Source of the DNA: Nematocida homosporus | Lineage: Eukaryota > Microsporidia | DNA: 64,000 nt | NCBI RefSeq assembly: GCF_024244095.1 | Contig: NW_026250687.1 | Coordinates: forward strand, 124,001 to 188,000 | Direction: 5' to 3' | Part shown: positions 1 to 8,871 of the stretch, in pieces | Layout: the number at the start of each line of letters is the position of its first letter | How positions within the stretch are numbered: the stretch's first letter is position 1 | Program-made: the position numbers and the translations under genes | Notes under the pieces: generated by a model | Seen by the model: the letters and a program-made list of their open reading frames with translations, nothing else | Database searches by the model: none | Told to the model about the DNA's origin: nothing

Positions 1-168
1 TCTAATCCAATGTTTGCCGGGTTATTTGGTGGAGCAGGTGGTGCCGGGGCAGGTGGACAGGTTGCTCCTCCCACACCGGAAACAGCGGCAGCTCAAATGG
101 CGCAACTAAAGAAGATGATGCCGCCTGGCTTCTCATCACTCTTTGACCAGATGGGGAAGTTTATGTGA
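1..168 (+). CDS. 3' end of a gene, possibly SRP54 M-domain tail
   Basis: Only the last 55 codons are in the window, open in frame 1 to TGA at 166-168. The visible part has a Gly/Ala-rich stretch and then a Met-rich amphipathic end (KKMMPPGF ... DQMGKFM). Met-rich C-termini of this type are typical of the M domain of SRP54, which binds signal sequences and SRP RNA, so SRP54 is my best guess. The fragment is too short to prove it; another Met/Gly-rich protein is possible. An AATAAA follows at 182-187. Confidence 0.4.
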   Translation, partial: SNPMFAGLFGGAGGAGAGGQVAPPTPETAAAQMAQLKKMMPPGFSSLFDQMGKFM

Positions 169-370
169 GGGAAGCATAACGAATAAATAGGATAGTATTG
201 AGTTGAGTTGTGTTAGTATTGAATTGGGTTATGTGGAGTTAGTAGTGGGTTCAATTTATTGATTATGTGGTTTAGTTTGTGTTGGGTTAGCTTTGGCTTA
301 GTATTGGCTTGGCTTATGTTGAGACTGTATTGTGATGTTGATAGATATGGGAACATAAAATCCTCATGAT
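169..370. repeat. G/T-rich degenerate intergenic repeat
   Basis: The gap holds the AATAAA of the upstream gene and then a G/T-rich stretch built from TTGAGTTG, TTAGTATTG and TTGGGTT words. It is the first example of the repeat type that fills most 3' regions of this window. No gene is seen. Confidence 0.6.
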
Positions 371-1005
371 TTATTGGGTTGGGTTAGGTTGTGATGAGTT
401 AGTGTTAGGTTGTGATGAGTTAGTATTGGGTGGAGATGATGGAGATAGTGGAGGGCTGGATGGAGACTGGGAGGGTTGGGGTGCTGGGGATTGAGTAATT
501 GGGGTATTGGGATGAGGTGTGTTGGATGGCGATGTGGTACTTTGAGGACAGGCCTGGGCATAGTGGTCGGGTGCGGAACAAACAAAGCATTTGAGGGATC
601 CTTTGCGGTTCTTGCGATTNTAGTGATCCTATCTTCAAGGTCTTTGATTGGGTTTAGTAGATGGAGAGGACAGCTGGTGGCACAGGGACATTGTTGGTTG
701 AGCTCTTGTTGGGCCCAAGTAGCAGCAATAGCTTGGATTTGAGCTTTAACTTCGGGCCAGCCTACTGTCTTTTCGATGGTAGATAGTTGGGCGCAATCTA
801 TAGCTTCTTTAAGCAAAAGTCTGTGCGATCCATTGAGTCGTTGGGCAAGTGCAGTTATAATGTGTATTTCACTTCGCGGATCCAGTTGAGTTACATTATC
901 TCCCTTTTTAGCAATAGCCGAGCTAAACCTATCTTCAATGGCATTAATGAGAAAGACGGCACGTTCAGTGTACGTTGTTGTGGTTTTGTTTATCTCAGAA
1001 GTCAT
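371..1005 (-). CDS. CCHC zinc-knuckle protein, frame broken at an unresolved base
   Basis: The N-terminal 125 or so residues are helical-looking with no family I recognise; the ATG is at 1005. The frame runs into the single N at 620. Beyond it the original frame gives only His/Pro-rich sequence, but a different frame gives a basic stretch and a perfect zinc knuckle, CFVCSAPDHYAQAC (C-X2-C-X4-H-X4-C), followed by a Ser/Pro/Gln/Asn-rich tail that ends at TAA 371-373. The simplest reading is one gene with one base missing next to the N, so this is a sequence gap and not a true mutation. Zinc knuckles bind single-stranded RNA, and splicing factor SF1/BBP has one, but I see no KH domain, so I leave the function open. 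Confidence 0.6.
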
Positions 1006-1459
1006 AAGAAATTGACAAAAAAGTGTGTATTTAAGCGCTATCTTGATTTAGGTTTAAACTACGCCGAGTGGTGTGGCGTGAAGTAAGATAAAGCAAGGCG
1101 TGCTATAACGTGTTCTTTGACTTGCCGTTTAAAGAGTCCAAGCCACAGTACAGCTTAGTGCAACTCAACTAAACTCAACAAATAACTTAACCTAACTCAA
1201 GACTAACTCAAATCAAAATCAAATCAAACCAAAACCAGCACCAATCTAGCACCAACCCAATCAATTAAAACAAGCCAACCCAATACCACCTCAATACGAA
1301 CACTAGCTTAACACCAACTTAACATCCAACTAAACTATACTGTACTAATACCAACTTAACATCCAACTAAACTATACTGTACCAATGCCAACTAAATCAA
1401 ACCAAACCAATACCAACTCAATACTAAACTAAACTAAACCATACTAATAGCAACTTTAC
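1006..1459. repeat. Intergenic, A/C-rich degenerate repeats
   Basis: Unique AT-rich sequence to about 1150, then A/C-rich repeats (AACTCAACT, CCAACTTAACATCCAACTAAACTATACTGTAC). The 40-bp unit containing ACTATACTGTAC occurs twice in tandem at roughly 1305-1385. No gene or RNA is seen. Confidence 0.6.
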
Positions 1460-2191
1460 TTATAGCTTACCCACGGACCAATCCGTGCTTAGCTCCAATG
1501 GATCAGAAATACTAATGCCATCCTTGGTGACCTTAGAGATCTGTATGGCACCACACGCTCGCGTATCACGATAGAGTAAAGTCCGCATAGCAGTCATTAA
1601 CAACTCTCGGGCTTCAGCTTCTTCCAACTCGCCATCAGCCACTCCCTTCCTTAGAATAGGCAAGGCAATGTGAGCACCCAGACCTGTAGCTATAACATTA
1701 GCATGATAAAAACCTCCCAATGGATCTATAGCTGCTAAAAACAAGCCATTAGGATCACATTCATACGGAACGGCTTCTCGCGGCTGTTCTTCAATTCCAG
1801 CCACTACATGGTAGTTCTGCTCTGGCTGGCCGCGGTTGCGCTTTTCGTACATATGATTCCTGAGAATCTCAAAACACTCTCTGGGCCCAAAAACAGTGGC
1901 TTCTTCAGTAATTGGGTTCATTTCCAAGCGCAGCATATGCACAACCTCTTGAAAGTTACTGTATTCCCCAGAAGAGACCAAGAGAGTATTTGGGGATATC
2001 TGAGCCGCTCGCGTAATATTCTTGTACTTAGCATACGATCCGTACGATGCTTGTGTATCTGAGGCAACTAAAATACCCCCTTGAAATTTCACAGCCAGCA
2101 CACTTGTTCCCATAATATAAGTATTTGAATGGGTCGTCACTGGTGCGTCTTTCAAAGTATAGATGCCTAATTCTTCCATGAGATGACGCAT
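1460..2191 (-). CDS. PRE4: 20S proteasome subunit beta type-7 (Pre4/PSMB4)
   Basis: This is a non-catalytic beta subunit of the 20S core particle. The mature-domain start reads GTSVLAVKFQGGILVASDT at residues 28-46, followed by a SYGSYAKYKNITR segment that is diagnostic for beta7 (SYGSLARFRNISR in animals). The C-terminal YRDTRACGAIQISKVTKDG and the extended tail ending DWSVGKL also fit beta7, whose C-terminal arm clamps the neighbouring ring. The usual catalytic Thr-1 arrangement is absent, as expected for this subunit. At 243 residues the propeptide is short. The gene lies 15 bp from the Erf4-like gene on the same strand and near a second proteasome gene. Confidence 0.93.
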   Translation of the reverse strand: MRHLMEELGIYTLKDAPVTTHSNTYIMGTSVLAVKFQGGILVASDTQASYGSYAKYKNITRAAQISPNTLLVSSGEYSNFQEVVHMLRLEMNPITEEATVFGPRECFEILRNHMYEKRNRGQPEQNYHVVAGIEEQPREAVPYECDPNGLFLAAIDPLGGFYHANVIATGLGAHIALPILRKGVADGELEEAEARELLMTAMRTLLYRDTRACGAIQISKVTKDGISISDPLELSTDWSVGKL

Positions 2192-2206
2192 TGTTTGGAA
2201 AATAAA

Positions 2207-2572
2207 TTAAGCCGTAAAATAGGCTGTTGTCATGAGATAGACTGATACGTCCATTCCCTGGTATGCCCTATCTCGTGGATGGTGTAAAGAAATCCCATAT
2301 ACTTCCAAAACCAGGTTCTTTTTGTTTAGATATGCCGCAATTTCTCTATCTATTTGGTGGTCTATGTAACGCTGATAGAGAGTGCCCAGATAGAAGAGAG
2401 TTAAGAGACGTAAAAGTCTCGTTCTTTTCCGGCGTAGAAGAAGAGAGTTTAGTTTCTGAATGATTTCGGACCATTCAGTTTCTGGGACTTTAGTATGAAG
2501 GACAGAAGGCAAAGACTCTTCTAGATGAAGACGGCCATTAGTAGAGAGTATGGGAATATACACAATACTCAT
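2207..2572 (-). CDS. Erf4/GOLGA7-like palmitoyltransferase partner
   Basis: A 121-residue protein resembling the Erf4/Golgin-A7 family. That family forms the accessory subunit of the DHHC enzyme (Erf2 in yeast) that palmitoylates Ras-type proteins at ER/Golgi membranes. Seen here are an N-terminal YIPILST strand, a WSEIIQKLNSLL helix, a hydrophobic central helix (residues about 55-75), and the C-terminal signature: an Asn-containing LNKKN, then GISLHHPRD and a GMDVSVY end that matches the family's G-x-x-x-x-x-P-x-x-x-G-x-x-h-E/D-I-x-h-Y pattern. Length is close to the human GOLGA7 size. The match is by pattern only. The start codon is 17 bp from that of PRE3 on the other strand. Confidence 0.5.
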   Translation of the reverse strand: MSIVYIPILSTNGRLHLEESLPSVLHTKVPETEWSEIIQKLNSLLLRRKRTRLLRLLTLFYLGTLYQRYIDHQIDREIAAYLNKKNLVLEVYGISLHHPRDRAYQGMDVSVYLMTTAYFTA

Positions 2573-2589
2573 GCTTGTTTTTATTTGTG

Positions 2590-3255
2590 ATGCAAGAAGT
2601 AGGAAACAGAATGCGAACTAAGTGTAGAACTGAGCATTGGGGTCGTGAAGAAGTGACTTTAGGAACAACCATTATGGCCATACAATTTCGGGATGGAGTT
2701 ATTTTAGGTGCAGATACGCGGACTTCTATGGGAACGTACGTCTCAAATCGAGTGAGTCGGAAGATAACTAAGATAGCCAATGGGATTTATACTTGTCGTT
2801 CAGGATCAGCTGCAGATACGCAAGCTGTGGCTGAGATAGTATCGCATCGGTTGCACGAACAGGAAGTTTGTTATAATGAGCCGCCTACAGTTGAAGATGC
2901 AGCTACCTTAGCCAAGAAGGTGATTTATCAGAACTCGCATTTAGTGGCTGGCATGATTATTGCTGGTGTAGATGCTGAGGGAAGTCATGTTTTTAGTATT
3001 CCTTTAGGTGGGACTTTAATTAGGCAGAGTTGTGCGATTGCAGGTTCTGGATCTATTTACATGTCCGGATTGTGTGACCAAACATATCGCGAGGATATGA
3101 CTCGAGAGGAGGCCATTAAGTTTGTGCGAAGAGCTATTTCGCATGCGATTTATCGAGATAATTCATCTGGAGGATGTATTCGTATGATGATTGTTACGGC
3201 CGAAGGCACTGAAGAGTTGTTCATTCCCGGGAGTGAAATTAGCATTACGGATTAG
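2590..3255 (+). CDS. PRE3: 20S proteasome catalytic subunit beta type-1 (Pre3/PSMB6)
   Basis: The caspase-like catalytic subunit of the 20S core. A 25-residue propeptide ends in Gly and is followed by TTIMAIQFRDG, so the nucleophile Thr-1 is residue 26 after autocleavage. The Asp of GADTRTS (Asp17), the Lys of SRKITKI (Lys33) and the RSGSAADTQAVA, GGTLIRQSCAIAGSGS and RDNSSGGCIR motifs are those of beta1. I use the ATG at 2590; the frame is open upstream only to a TTG. AATAAA follows at 3319-3324. It is divergent from the Erf4-like gene. Confidence 0.95.
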   Translation: MQEVGNRMRTKCRTEHWGREEVTLGTTIMAIQFRDGVILGADTRTSMGTYVSNRVSRKITKIANGIYTCRSGSAADTQAVAEIVSHRLHEQEVCYNEPPTVEDAATLAKKVIYQNSHLVAGMIIAGVDAEGSHVFSIPLGGTLIRQSCAIAGSGSIYMSGLCDQTYREDMTREEAIKFVRRAISHAIYRDNSSGGCIRMMIVTAEGTEELFIPGSEISITD

Positions 3256-3876
3256 TATTGGGTTAGGTGGATGTATGGCGGGTGGTGTTTTGATTGAAAG
3301 ATCACAAGATCACGCCTGAATAAATTGAGTTGGTTTAAGTTGAGTTGAGTTTAAGTGTGGTTTATGTTTAGTTTATGTTGGTTTAAGTTGTCTTTAAGTT
3401 GAGATTAAGTTGGTTTAAGTTGAGTTTGGTTTAAGTTGAGTTGAGATTGAGTTGGTTTAAGTTGAGTTTAGTTGGCATAAGTTGAGATTGAGTTGGTTTA
3501 AGTTGAGTTTAGTTGGCATAAGTTGACATAAGTTGAGTAACACTAACTTAAACCAACTTAATATTAACCTAACCCGGATTTATTTAAAGAATAAGTTGAC
3601 TTAATTATTTCCTAATCGGGTAATTTTAAGAGTATTTAGTTTTTTACTATTTTAACCCCTGTAGTGTGAATACACTGATATTGCTGTGGTCTAGAGATAG
3701 ATATAGTAATTTCATCCGTGGATGATGAGAATAGCCGCCCCAGTCTGATTAAAGATGTATGGATAGACTCTGACACATTTAAAATTGAATATCTTGTGCG
3801 AGTGCGTTGAGTTGGTATTGAGTTGGGTTCGTATTGGGTTCGTATTGGGTTGGTGTGTGGTGTTGAAATAAGTTGG
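3256..3876. repeat. Convergent intergenic region, G/T-rich repeats
   Basis: Lies between the 3' ends of PRE3 and the MscS gene. From about 3325 to 3540 it is a near-continuous array of GGTTTAAGTTGAG and GTTGGCATAAGTTGA variants. An Mcm1-like sequence, TTTCCTAATCGGGTAATTTT, lies at 3608-3627. The rest is unremarkable; no gene is seen. Confidence 0.6.
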
Positions 3877-5586
3877 TTATTTGGCGGGTGCTGGTTCTGG
3901 GTCCTCTGAGGTTGGTGGAGGAGTGTGGTGGTTTTGGAGAATGTCTTTGAGGAATCGAACAAGATCTAGTTTGACTTCAAGTTTGGCCATGCGGTTGTTG
4001 ATGGACTTATAACGAACAATAAGGACACAATTATGACCTTCGAGTTTACAGGAAGCTTCGGACTCGGACTGAATGGTAAATGTTTCGTAGAAGATCTCGC
4101 TTTTGGAACGTAAATAAACGAGTAGACCTCTTTTGAGCTCTTTGAACTTTTCGGGTGTGGTTTGGGGAGTGAGTTGGAAATTAACATGGATGAGTTTTTG
4201 GGGTGCTCGGGTCATATTGACGATGTTCTTGGTGCCGAGTACTTTGTTGAGAAAGGATATTTTGCCGCCGTTATTACTGAGGACTTCGGTTTTGTAAAGA
4301 CTGGAGCCGTAGATGGTGTAGTCTTTGCCATCAATAATGACTTCGTCACCAATGTCAAAGGGATGGGTAAGAATAAAGGATGCATTCCAGTAGAAGTCTT
4401 TGATAACACTGCTGATTAGGAAATTAAGCACTACCGCACTGCTCAGCCCAAGGGCGGCTAGTTGGCGAATGGGAAGGCCAAGTACAATAAGGTAGAGGAA
4501 GAGAAGGGGAATACAGACGACAATGGTGGCTAGATTATCTAGGAGTTTGACAAATCGGTTGAGGTTTTCAAAGGTAGTTTGGAGATTCTTGCGGTCGTAA
4601 TGGAACATAGCTAGTGTGTCGCGAATGTCTTTCTTGGATATCTTTTTGGCGTTGTCCGTATCAAAATAGAGGAAAGCCTGGACAGCTGTTTGGGCGTTGG
4701 GGAATATTTCGCAAAAGCTGTTGAAGGTGATATACTCGCCATCTTTGCTGCACTTGAGGAAGGTATCACGAGCCAGACAGAAGATTTCGTGCTGGGAAAG
4801 TTGTTTCTTTTGGAAGATCGAGGTAGTAAAGAGGTCGCCAATGATATTGTCCATGTCGCCTTTGACAAATTCCATGCCGAGGTTGTTATTGGGGTCGTCG
4901 TCTTCATCTTCAAAGCAATTGACTAGGAAACAGGAAATGAGTTTGTCATCGGAAGTTTCACCCGTTTCATCGTAGCAGAAATCGCGCATTGAGTTAATAA
5001 TACGCTCTTTGATTTCAACGTCTTTAGACTTCTTCTTAAGAGCACTAGCTAGGAAGTATGTACGGAACATTTCCATGAAGATGTTCTTACAGATGATGAT
5101 GAGAAGAGAAATGATGCCGCATGCAAAGAGTTTGTCCAAAAGAGCGCGGGCCCAGGGCACCCGCGAATTGAGGTATATCCCTATTGGAATAAAGGAAAAG
5201 ATCCAGATACCGCAGGTGACTTCTAACTTAACACGCTTGCTATGGAAGACTTTGTTGTTGGAAATGTTATCTTTGATAATCACAAACACCACATGAACTA
5301 GCAGTTTGGCCATCAGAAATATGAAGGCCAGGAAGGCTGCGACAAAGCAAACATGCATCAAGGAGTATCCCTTGACATAAATAAGATGCCGGGGGATAAA
5401 GTACAGAATTCCGGTGATAAAGAGGGAAACTCCAATGACTCCCATTGAAAAGGGCGTTAGTTTCTTGTAGATGCTTTTTGCCCACTTAGTTTCGGCCGGA
5501 TGTTCTTCGACATCTTCAAAGCCAAACTCAGCAGTGTCTTCAAACCAGTCAAACTCCTTTTTGGAGTTATCTTCGTCTGCTTGCAT
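3877..5586 (-). CDS. MscS-family mechanosensitive channel with EF-hand-like region
   Basis: A 569-residue membrane channel of the fungal Msy1/Msy2 type, which in yeast sits in the ER and answers hypo-osmotic shock. After an acidic cytosolic N-terminus come four hydrophobic segments (about 46-65, 75-105, 123-139, 150-170), then a soluble region with an EF-hand-like loop DTDNAKKISKKD near residue 315. Two further membrane segments (about 350-405) end in the pore-lining helix rich in Gly, Ala and Ser (AALGLSSAVVLNFLISSVI). The MscS beta domain follows, with the typical PFDIGDEVIIDG. The 12th EF position is Asp rather than Glu, and position 5 is Ala, so calcium binding may be weak. Osmotic control is relevant to spore germination, but that link is inference. 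Confidence 0.88.
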   Translation of the reverse strand: MQADEDNSKKEFDWFEDTAEFGFEDVEEHPAETKWAKSIYKKLTPFSMGVIGVSLFITGILYFIPRHLIYVKGYSLMHVCFVAAFLAFIFLMAKLLVHVVFVIIKDNISNNKVFHSKRVKLEVTCGIWIFSFIPIGIYLNSRVPWARALLDKLFACGIISLLIIICKNIFMEMFRTYFLASALKKKSKDVEIKERIINSMRDFCYDETGETSDDKLISCFLVNCFEDEDDDPNNNLGMEFVKGDMDNIIGDLFTTSIFQKKQLSQHEIFCLARDTFLKCSKDGEYITFNSFCEIFPNAQTAVQAFLYFDTDNAKKISKKDIRDTLAMFHYDRKNLQTTFENLNRFVKLLDNLATIVVCIPLLFLYLIVLGLPIRQLAALGLSSAVVLNFLISSVIKDFYWNASFILTHPFDIGDEVIIDGKDYTIYGSSLYKTEVLSNNGGKISFLNKVLGTKNIVNMTRAPQKLIHVNFQLTPQTTPEKFKELKRGLLVYLRSKSEIFYETFTIQSESEASCKLEGHNCVLIVRYKSINNRMAKLEVKLDLVRFLKDILQNHHTPPPTSEDPEPAPAK

Positions 5587-5975
5587 TGGCTACTATCTAC
5601 TTAGGTTATATATAACTTATTTGGTGCAATAGTATGAAACTTACCCAATAAACACAACTTAAGTTTGAGATTCTATAAGGTCATGTGAAGTGCTCATCGG
5701 CCGGTCTATCAAGTTATTGAGTTGAGTTAGTATTGAGTTGGTATTGAGTTATTATTGTGGTTGTGTTTAGTTGAGTTTAGTACTGAGTTAGTCGAACTGA
5801 ATCGGCCAACTTATCATAATTCACACAGTAACCTAATCTAATCTAACACAAACCCAATAACCCAACCCAACTCAACCCAACTTAACTCAACTCAACCCCA
5901 CTCAACTCAATACGAAATGTAATCTAACTAGTATACTTGGTGCTTTATTAGGTTAATTGATCGCTCTGATGAAAG
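5587..5975. repeat. Intergenic with G/T-rich then A/C-rich repeats
   Basis: Close to the MscS start is a 12-bp palindrome, GTTATATATAAC (about 5604-5615). From 5710 to 5800 the DNA is G/T-rich (GAGTTAGTATT), and from 5825 to 5925 it switches to A/C-rich (CCCAACTCAACCC), so the two halves could pair as a long imperfect hairpin. TTTATT at 5944-5949 is the AATAAA of the nuclease gene on the minus strand. Confidence 0.55.
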
Positions 5976-7475
5976 TTAGCGATAGATAACTGTTTCAGCG
6001 CAGGAGTCGATGTAAAGACTAGCCCTAGGATCATCAGGGGCAAACACACCAGAAAGTTCGCCTTCCTGCGGGGCCGGGCCTTTCTCTTGCAGACTAGCAA
6101 GTGCTTCCGATGAAACCAAGGCTCGAACAATTGGCGGCGGTGTCAGTGTAAAGAAAGCCCCATTTGGCGGATACATCGTTGGAATGCCAAGTTTAGTTTC
6201 AATTATTTGTTGCAGCCGCTTCATCCGCTGAATATCACCATGCACTAGCACAATACGGTACGGATTGCAGTGCTGAATTAAGGAAATAATTCCCCGCTGA
6301 TCAGCATGGGCGGAGAAAGGCATGTTTTTAACCTGCATATTCACCGGATAAACTATCCCGGCCGTTTCTATCTTTTTAGCCCGATTGAGAACCTTCTCGC
6401 CAATTGTCCCTTTAACACAATACCCCGGGAAGATCACAAGGTTTTTGGGATCACCACACCATTTTTTAAAGATAGATAAGCTAGGCCCAGAATGAAGCAT
6501 ACCAGGCGATGAAAATAAAACCATAGGGCCCTCGGCATTGGCATATCCCGATTCAAAAGGCCGAACGTGCTGAAAATCAAACAAATTACGTTTGTGCTTG
6601 TTATTGCGAATATGTTCATGAGTGTAATCAATAAACTGCTTGTAAATCTCATTAGCCTTATGCGTAAGCGTAGCTGAGGTGTAAATTGGCACTTGCATGC
6701 CAGTCTTCTCCCAATGCGTATCTAGCAGGAGGCATAATTCGTGCGACCGACCTAGTGCAAAGACCGGAATAAGAACTTTCCCGCCTTTCTTCACACAAGA
6801 TACTACTGACTCGACGAATTCTCGTTCTCTTTCCTTGCGGCAGTCACGAACTAGTTGGGCATATGTGCACTCAGTAATCAGCAGACTCGGCCGTAAATTA
6901 GGCAGCCAGGCCGCATCTAAGTGCCGATCCGGTGACATGTTATAATCACCAGTATAAACCACCGACTCCTCACCCACCTGGACATGAAACATAACTGCCC
7001 CTAGAACGTGTCCAGCATAGTAAGCTGTAATAGAAAACCCCGGCTCTATCTCAATAGTTTCTTCTATTGAAATTGTCTGGATCTTGTTCATGCAGTCTTT
7101 GACATTTTGTTCGCTATACGTCGCTTGGTTACGCGCCGTGTCGTCTTTCTCGCTGTAGACCTTGCAGTAGTCCTGGAGAATGATTGGTAAGACGGCCCGA
7201 GTCGGAGGAGTCATATAAATTGGGCCGTTATATCCACACTGTTCGGTAAAATAAGGCAAACCACCACAATGGTCCATATGGAAATGGGTGATAAGCACAC
7301 AATCAACTGTACCGGTGTATGGCCGCGGTCCTAAGAGGCCAAAGTCCGGGAACTTACGTGAGTCTGTATGGCCCATGTGCATACCACAATCGAACATTAT
7401 AGTGCGATTCCGCATAGTCACCACCACACACGACTTTCCTATATCCTGTCCAGCACCAAGTATTCTAAGTTGCAT
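5976..7475 (-). CDS. Integrator-11-like metallo-beta-lactamase RNA endonuclease
   Basis: A 499-residue MBL/beta-CASP RNA nuclease. It carries HFHMDHCG at residues 64-71 (the zinc ligands), the GHVLGA and YTGDYN motifs, a beta-CASP domain, and the SAHAD motif near residue 403. Within the family it resembles Integrator subunit 11 more than CPSF73/Ysh1: LGAGQDIGKS at the start, the GYNGPIYMT stretch, SSPGMLHSG and FPGYCVKGTIG are all the Int11 form. Length is shorter than human INTS11 (about 600), lacking its extended C-terminal part. The enzyme cuts nascent RNA 3' ends. I use the ATG at 7475; the frame is open upstream only to a TTG. If this is the only such nuclease in the genome it may serve general 3'-end formation. 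Confidence 0.85.
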   Translation of the reverse strand: MQLRILGAGQDIGKSCVVVTMRNRTIMFDCGMHMGHTDSRKFPDFGLLGPRPYTGTVDCVLITHFHMDHCGGLPYFTEQCGYNGPIYMTPPTRAVLPIILQDYCKVYSEKDDTARNQATYSEQNVKDCMNKIQTISIEETIEIEPGFSITAYYAGHVLGAVMFHVQVGEESVVYTGDYNMSPDRHLDAAWLPNLRPSLLITECTYAQLVRDCRKEREREFVESVVSCVKKGGKVLIPVFALGRSHELCLLLDTHWEKTGMQVPIYTSATLTHKANEIYKQFIDYTHEHIRNNKHKRNLFDFQHVRPFESGYANAEGPMVLFSSPGMLHSGPSLSIFKKWCGDPKNLVIFPGYCVKGTIGEKVLNRAKKIETAGIVYPVNMQVKNMPFSAHADQRGIISLIQHCNPYRIVLVHGDIQRMKRLQQIIETKLGIPTMYPPNGAFFTLTPPPIVRALVSSEALASLQEKGPAPQEGELSGVFAPDDPRASLYIDSCAETVIYR

Positions 7476-7921
7476 GCAAATATTTGCACCGTTAGCATTA
7501 GTACTTGCTGATCTACTGGCCAAAAGGTGGCTAGTTAGTCTATGTACAGCTGAGCATCTCTATGAACTGTCCTGTTTTAATCCCTCTTAATCCCATTCCT
7601 TCTCAAGCAATCTCAGGATAGTAGCAAAATACTATCTCAAATTCCCAATCAACCCAACCCCAAGATCAATAAATTACCAGCCACTTCTTATCTAATTTCT
7701 ACTATCTACTTAGTTACATCTAATTAGTTACATCTAAATACTTACATCTTATCTAATTACTATCATCTAATTATTTACATCTTATCTAATTTCTACTATC
7801 TACTTAGTTACATCTAAATACTTACATCTGATCTACATACTTACATCTTATCTAATTACCAACTAGACATCATAAAACCATTACAGAAAGACTAGATAAA
7901 CGTTATATTGGGCTAGTATGT
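7476..7921. repeat. Intergenic with TTACATCTAA-type tandem repeats
   Basis: From about 7680 to 7870 the sequence is a degenerate tandem array of CTTATCTAATT, CTACTATCTACTTAG and TTACATCTAAATAC words. One block of about 80 bp recurs nearly unchanged. The unit differs from the GAGTT-type repeats of the other gaps. No gene is seen. Confidence 0.65.
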
Positions 7922-8731
7922 TTATTCATTTAAAGATGTGTGTGTATGTACGAGGTTATAAAAACCCGCTCGGTCGGTTTCTCTAGTATATATAATACTG
8001 CGATTGCGGAACTGGAAACGGTAACGACCTTCATTGTCGGCCAAAGGCGAATTGGGAACTAAAGGCATAATAACTGGGCTTTTGTCCATAGTTGAGGCTC
8101 TTTCTTCGGCCTGGACATACTGCCGCATGATTGGTGAACTTGGTGTGGCAATAGCAAACAGCTCACTAGCTTCAGAACAAGCATCACTAGCAAATGAATA
8201 GTCCTGGGCATGTACCATAGTAGAAATAGCATTGTAACAATCATCATACGACATTGAACTTGAAAGTAAAGGTGAAGAAGCAATTTCAGCCATTAGTGAA
8301 CAGTCAGTCTTCTCACTGCCTTTATAACACAGTCCTTGTGGCTTAGGCAGGTCAGAACTTCTTTCTGGTTCAGAGAATTCACGGGGCATATACTCATTGT
8401 TGAAAAAGAATTGGGAACTACTGGACTCCCTTCCACTTTCTTCACGCTCACTATCCGATGCTTCTTTCTTGGACTTCTCTTTGGCCCGTTTGTTCTGGAA
8501 CCAGATTTGGACACTCTTGAATGGTAGACCAAGAGCTTCGGCTAAATTCTTCTTGGTTTTCTGGGACGGATGAGTATCTTCATTATAGGCGGCATCCAGA
8601 CTTTCTACTTGCCAGGCCTCTAACTTAATCCTGGGAGTTTTAGGGCCTTGCTTCTGAGTAAGACTTCTCTTGATTTCTTCCGTGAAATCGATAAAGCGAA
8701 CTGAACGACTTTGAACTAACTGATGGGACAT
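7922..8731 (-). CDS. Homeodomain transcription factor
   Basis: A 269-residue nuclear DNA-binding protein. The homeodomain spans about residues 34-92 and contains helix 3 as VQIWFQNKRAKEKSKK, with the invariant Trp48, Phe49, Asn51 and Arg53 and with Gln at position 50. It is followed by a basic/Ser/Glu-rich stretch and a Ser-rich C-terminus without a second domain. No TALE three-residue loop insertion is evident. The stop overlaps an AATAAA (minus strand, 7921-7926). The upstream gap has three Mcm1/MADS-like sites, which suggests control by a MADS factor, as seen for homeodomain partners in fungi; that link is inference. Confidence 0.9.
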   Translation of the reverse strand: MSHQLVQSRSVRFIDFTEEIKRSLTQKQGPKTPRIKLEAWQVESLDAAYNEDTHPSQKTKKNLAEALGLPFKSVQIWFQNKRAKEKSKKEASDSEREESGRESSSSQFFFNNEYMPREFSEPERSSDLPKPQGLCYKGSEKTDCSLMAEIASSPLLSSSMSYDDCYNAISTMVHAQDYSFASDACSEASELFAIATPSSPIMRQYVQAEERASTMDKSPVIMPLVPNSPLADNEGRYRFQFRNRSIIYTRETDRAGFYNLVHTHTSLNE

Positions 8732-8840
8732 TATAAGATTGTTGATATTCTTTATAGGTCTCTTATATGTGTTTATATGTCAGAAAAGGAAATAAAAACC
8801 TTACCAAAATCTGATTATTTGTGGACAAATAAGGATATTT

Positions 8841-8849
8841 CCTAATTGG
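8841..8849. promoter_or_regulatory. Mcm1/MADS-like site 1 upstream of the homeodomain gene
   Basis: TTTCCTAATTGG, close to the yeast Mcm1 P-box (TTTCCTAATTAGG). It lies about 110 bp upstream of the homeodomain ATG. Confidence 0.4.
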
Positions 8850-8861
8850 TTGTCAAATATT

Positions 8862-8871
8862 CCTTATAAGG
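8862..8871. promoter_or_regulatory. CArG box CCTTATAAGG
   Basis: An exact, fully palindromic CC(A/T)6GG, the core target of MADS-box factors, 131 bp upstream of the homeodomain start and 13 bp from the previous site. Confidence 0.45.

Noticed and set aside
476..742. Plus-strand frame opposite the zinc-knuckle gene
   Set aside because: It is a shadow of the minus-strand gene and crosses the N.
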